Assembly (NCBI GenBank): GCA_902795955.1
Contig: CADBNJ010000104.1
Coordinates: forward strand, 1-7,666
Length of the DNA stretch: 7,666 nt
Origin: Oscillospiraceae bacterium
GTDB taxonomy: Bacteria > Bacillota > Clostridia > Saccharofermentanales > Saccharofermentanaceae
Reading direction: 5' to 3'
Below, one piece after another: positions 5,964-7,666 of this stretch (position 1 is its first letter; each line of letters starts with the position of its first letter). The position numbers and the translations under genes are program-made. The notes under the pieces are model-generated. The model saw only the letters and a list, made by a program, of their open reading frames with translations, ran no database searches and was not told where the DNA came from.

Positions 5964-7655
5964 TTACAGAGATACTACGGCTTCAACAGCCTCATCTGCA
6001 GTCATCTCGCTCATCTCGCCTGTCATTCTGTACTTAACCTCAACGATGCCCTCGTTTGCTCTTCTTCCTACCGTGATCCTTACCGGAATACCGATGAGGT
6101 CTGCATCCTTGAACTTAACGCCGGGACGCTCGTTCCTGTCGTCGATCATTACCTCGATGCCCCTGTCCTGAAGCCGGCCGTAGATCTTCTCAGCAAGCGC
6201 CATGTTCTCTTCGTCATTTACCTTCGTAGGAACGACGATCGCCTTATAAGGTGCGACCTCAACCGGCCACTTGATGCCGTCTTCGTCGTTATACTGCTCG
6301 ATGATCGCTGCAAGGGTCCTGCCGACGCCGATGCCGTAGCATCCCATTACCATCGTATTCTCCTTGCCGTCCTTATCGAGATAGACGCAGTTCAATGCCT
6401 TGGAATATTTTGTGCCGAGCTTAAAGATGTGTCCTACCTCAACGCCTCTTGCCATCTTGATGGGAGCGCCGCACTTAGGGCACTTGTCGCCTTCGATGAG
6501 ATTCCTGATGTCAACTACCTTCGTTGCTTCGAAATCCCTTCCGATATTCACGTTCTTGAAGTGATAATCAGTCTCGCACGCACCGACGATGAAGTTCTTC
6601 ATCGATGCAACTTCGAGATCTACGATAACGTCGATCTTCTTCTTGAGGCCCACAGGGCCAGCGAATCCGACCTTGGCACCTGTTATCTCCTCAACATCTG
6701 CAAAGGATGCGAGATCCATCTCCGTTGCATCGTAGAGGTTGCCCAGCTTCGTCTCATTGATGTCTCTGTCACCTCTTACCATTGCCGCAACGATCTTTCC
6801 GTCGATGTTGTATAGGATCGTCTTAACAAACGCCGACGGCTCGGCATTCATGAAGCTCATCAGCTCCTCTATCGTCTTAACATTTGGCGTGTGGATCTTC
6901 TCGACGGGGAGCATCTCTGCCTGATCCTGCTCGGGAGCAACACACACAGCCTTCTCCTCGTTGGCCGCATATCCGCATCCGTCGCAGTAGCAGATGCCGT
7001 CCTCGCCGACCTCGCTCTTCACCATGAACTCCTGCGAACCGGAACCGCCCATTGCACCCGAGTCTGCGTCAACGATCGTGTAGTCAAGTCCGAGTCTCGT
7101 GAAGATCTTGTTATATGCCTCGTACATTGTCTTGTAAGATACATCGAGACCTGCCTCGTCCACATCGAAAGAATACGCGTCCTTCATTACGAACTCTCTG
7201 CATCTCATGATGCCGAATCTCGGTCTCTTCTCGTCTCTGTATTTGTGCTGGATCTGATAGAGAGTAACAGGCAGTTGCTTATAAGACCTGATGGTGTCTC
7301 TTACCGCCTCCGTAAAGGGTTCCTCGTGCGTAGGTCCGAGGCAGAACTGTCTTCCTCCGCGGTCCTTAAGCCTGAACATCTCAGGTCCGAATCTCTCCCA
7401 TCTGCCGGACGCCATATATACCTCCGCGGGAAGGATCGCCGGCATGATGAGCTCCTGCGCTCCTGCCTTATCCATCTCTTCCCTTACGACATTCTCAACC
7501 TTACGGTAAACGCGGTAGCCCATCGGCATGAAAGAATACACGCCCGAAGCCACCTTGCGGATCAGACCCGCCCTCAGCATCAGCTGATGTGAAGGGATCT
7601 CTGCGTCAGCGGGAATCTCACGCTGTGTTGCCAAAAACATTTTAGATACTCTCAT
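5964..7655 (-). CDS. proS: Prolyl-tRNA synthetase, bacterial type with editing insert
   Basis: Cytoplasmic class II synthetase that activates proline with ATP and charges tRNA-Pro. The 563-residue length fits the bacterial form (about 565-575). The N-terminus [19 protein letters not shown] is typical. Visible in order: motif 1 region near residues 60-80; the GPTHEE substrate loop at 108-112; motif 2 near 136-163, with [10 protein letters not shown] and [12 protein letters not shown]; the INS editing domain at about 225-405, with the lysine at 278 in the SAFVKTILY segment, expected to act in clearing mischarged Ala-tRNA-Pro; motif 3 at 441-453 ([13 protein letters not shown]); and the anticodon-binding domain from about 468, with the PGVKFKDAD segment. 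C224/C227 and C392/C395 flank the insert as two CxxC pairs and probably bind zinc. The ATG at 7655 is preferred over the in-frame ATG at 7661: GGAG ends 6 bases before the former but touches the latter, and family proteins begin MRVSK. It is the first gene of the visible operon. Complete. Confidence 0.97.
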   Translation of the reverse strand: MRVSKMFLATQREIPADAEIPSHQLMLRAGLIRKVASGVYSFMPMGYRVYRKVENVVREEMDKAGAQELIMPAILPAEVYMASGRWERFGPEMFRLKDRGGRQFCLGPTHEEPFTEAVRDTIRSYKQLPVTLYQIQHKYRDEKRPRFGIMRCREFVMKDAYSFDVDEAGLDVSYKTMYEAYNKIFTRLGLDYTIVDADSGAMGGSGSQEFMVKSEVGEDGICYCDGCGYAANEEKAVCVAPEQDQAEMLPVEKIHTPNVKTIEELMSFMNAEPSAFVKTILYNIDGKIVAAMVRGDRDINETKLGNLYDATEMDLASFADVEEITGAKVGFAGPVGLKKKIDVIVDLEVASMKNFIVGACETDYHFKNVNIGRDFEATKVVDIRNLIEGDKCPKCGAPIKMARGVEVGHIFKLGTKYSKALNCVYLDKDGKENTMVMGCYGIGVGRTLAAIIEQYNDEDGIKWPVEVAPYKAIVVPTKVNDEENMALAEKIYGRLQDRGIEVMIDDRNERPGVKFKDADLIGIPVRITVGRRANEGIVEVKYRMTGEMSEMTADEAVEAVVSL

Positions 7656-7661
7656 ATGCAT

Positions 7662-7665
7662 CTCC
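7662..7665 (-). promoter_or_regulatory. Ribosome binding site of proS
   Basis: GGAG on the minus strand, 6 bases before the ATG at 7655 and directly against the ATG at 7661. The spacing decides the start in favour of 7655. The window ends one base further on, so any promoter or T-box leader of proS cannot be seen. Confidence 0.75.
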
Positions 7666-7666
7666 A

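Noticed and set aside
5880..6815. Plus-strand open frame of 311 residues opposite proS
   Set aside because: It lies opposite the intact, well-conserved proS and the start of the secreted protein gene. It has no recognisable domain, and antisense frames of this length arise from codon bias.

Overview
This window holds the end of a minus-strand operon from what looks like an anaerobic, low-to-medium GC Firmicute, probably a Clostridia member of the Lachnospiraceae or Oscillospiraceae type. The pointers are AGGAG-type ribosome sites 6 to 9 bases before the starts, a bacterial-type prolyl-tRNA synthetase with a CxxC pair on each side of its editing insert, a secreted transglutaminase-like protein with BspA-type leucine-rich repeats, and a MacB-type permease with a very long extracytoplasmic coiled coil. 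The lineage is inferred from protein style only; no marker gene fixes the genus.

Layout in transcription order, right to left: proS (7655-5964), a 31-base gap, the secreted transglutaminase/leucine-rich-repeat protein (5932-4400), a 5-base gap, an ABC ATPase (4394-3693), a 7-base gap, and a 1129-residue FtsX/MacB-like permease (3685-296). The small gaps, shared strand and absence of terminators between the genes suggest one transcript. Its promoter, and any tRNA-sensing leader of proS, lies outside the window to the right. Ribosome-site spacing puts the proS and ATPase starts slightly inside the longest open frames (7655 rather than 7661, and 4394 rather than the TTG at 4403).

Bases 1-295 lie beyond the last stop codon and contain no convincing gene. 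They carry a 52-base tandem repeat at the left edge (two copies with 3 mismatches, plus a decayed partial copy). Each copy brings a short AGTCTGA/TCAGACT hairpin at its junction, and a related nested hairpin lies at 197-238. No clear intrinsic terminator for the operon is visible.

The ATPase and permease should form a type VII (MacB-fold) ABC system: two ATPase copies driving one permease chain that holds both four-helix halves. The first extracytoplasmic domain carries a coiled coil of about 315 residues. Its one obvious break lies almost exactly at its midpoint, as expected for an antiparallel hairpin standing out from the membrane. Systems of this fold often transmit force to, or act on, proteins outside the membrane, so the secreted transglutaminase-like protein encoded just upstream is a natural candidate partner. 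That link is inference from gene order. proS is a housekeeping gene and probably shares only the transcript.
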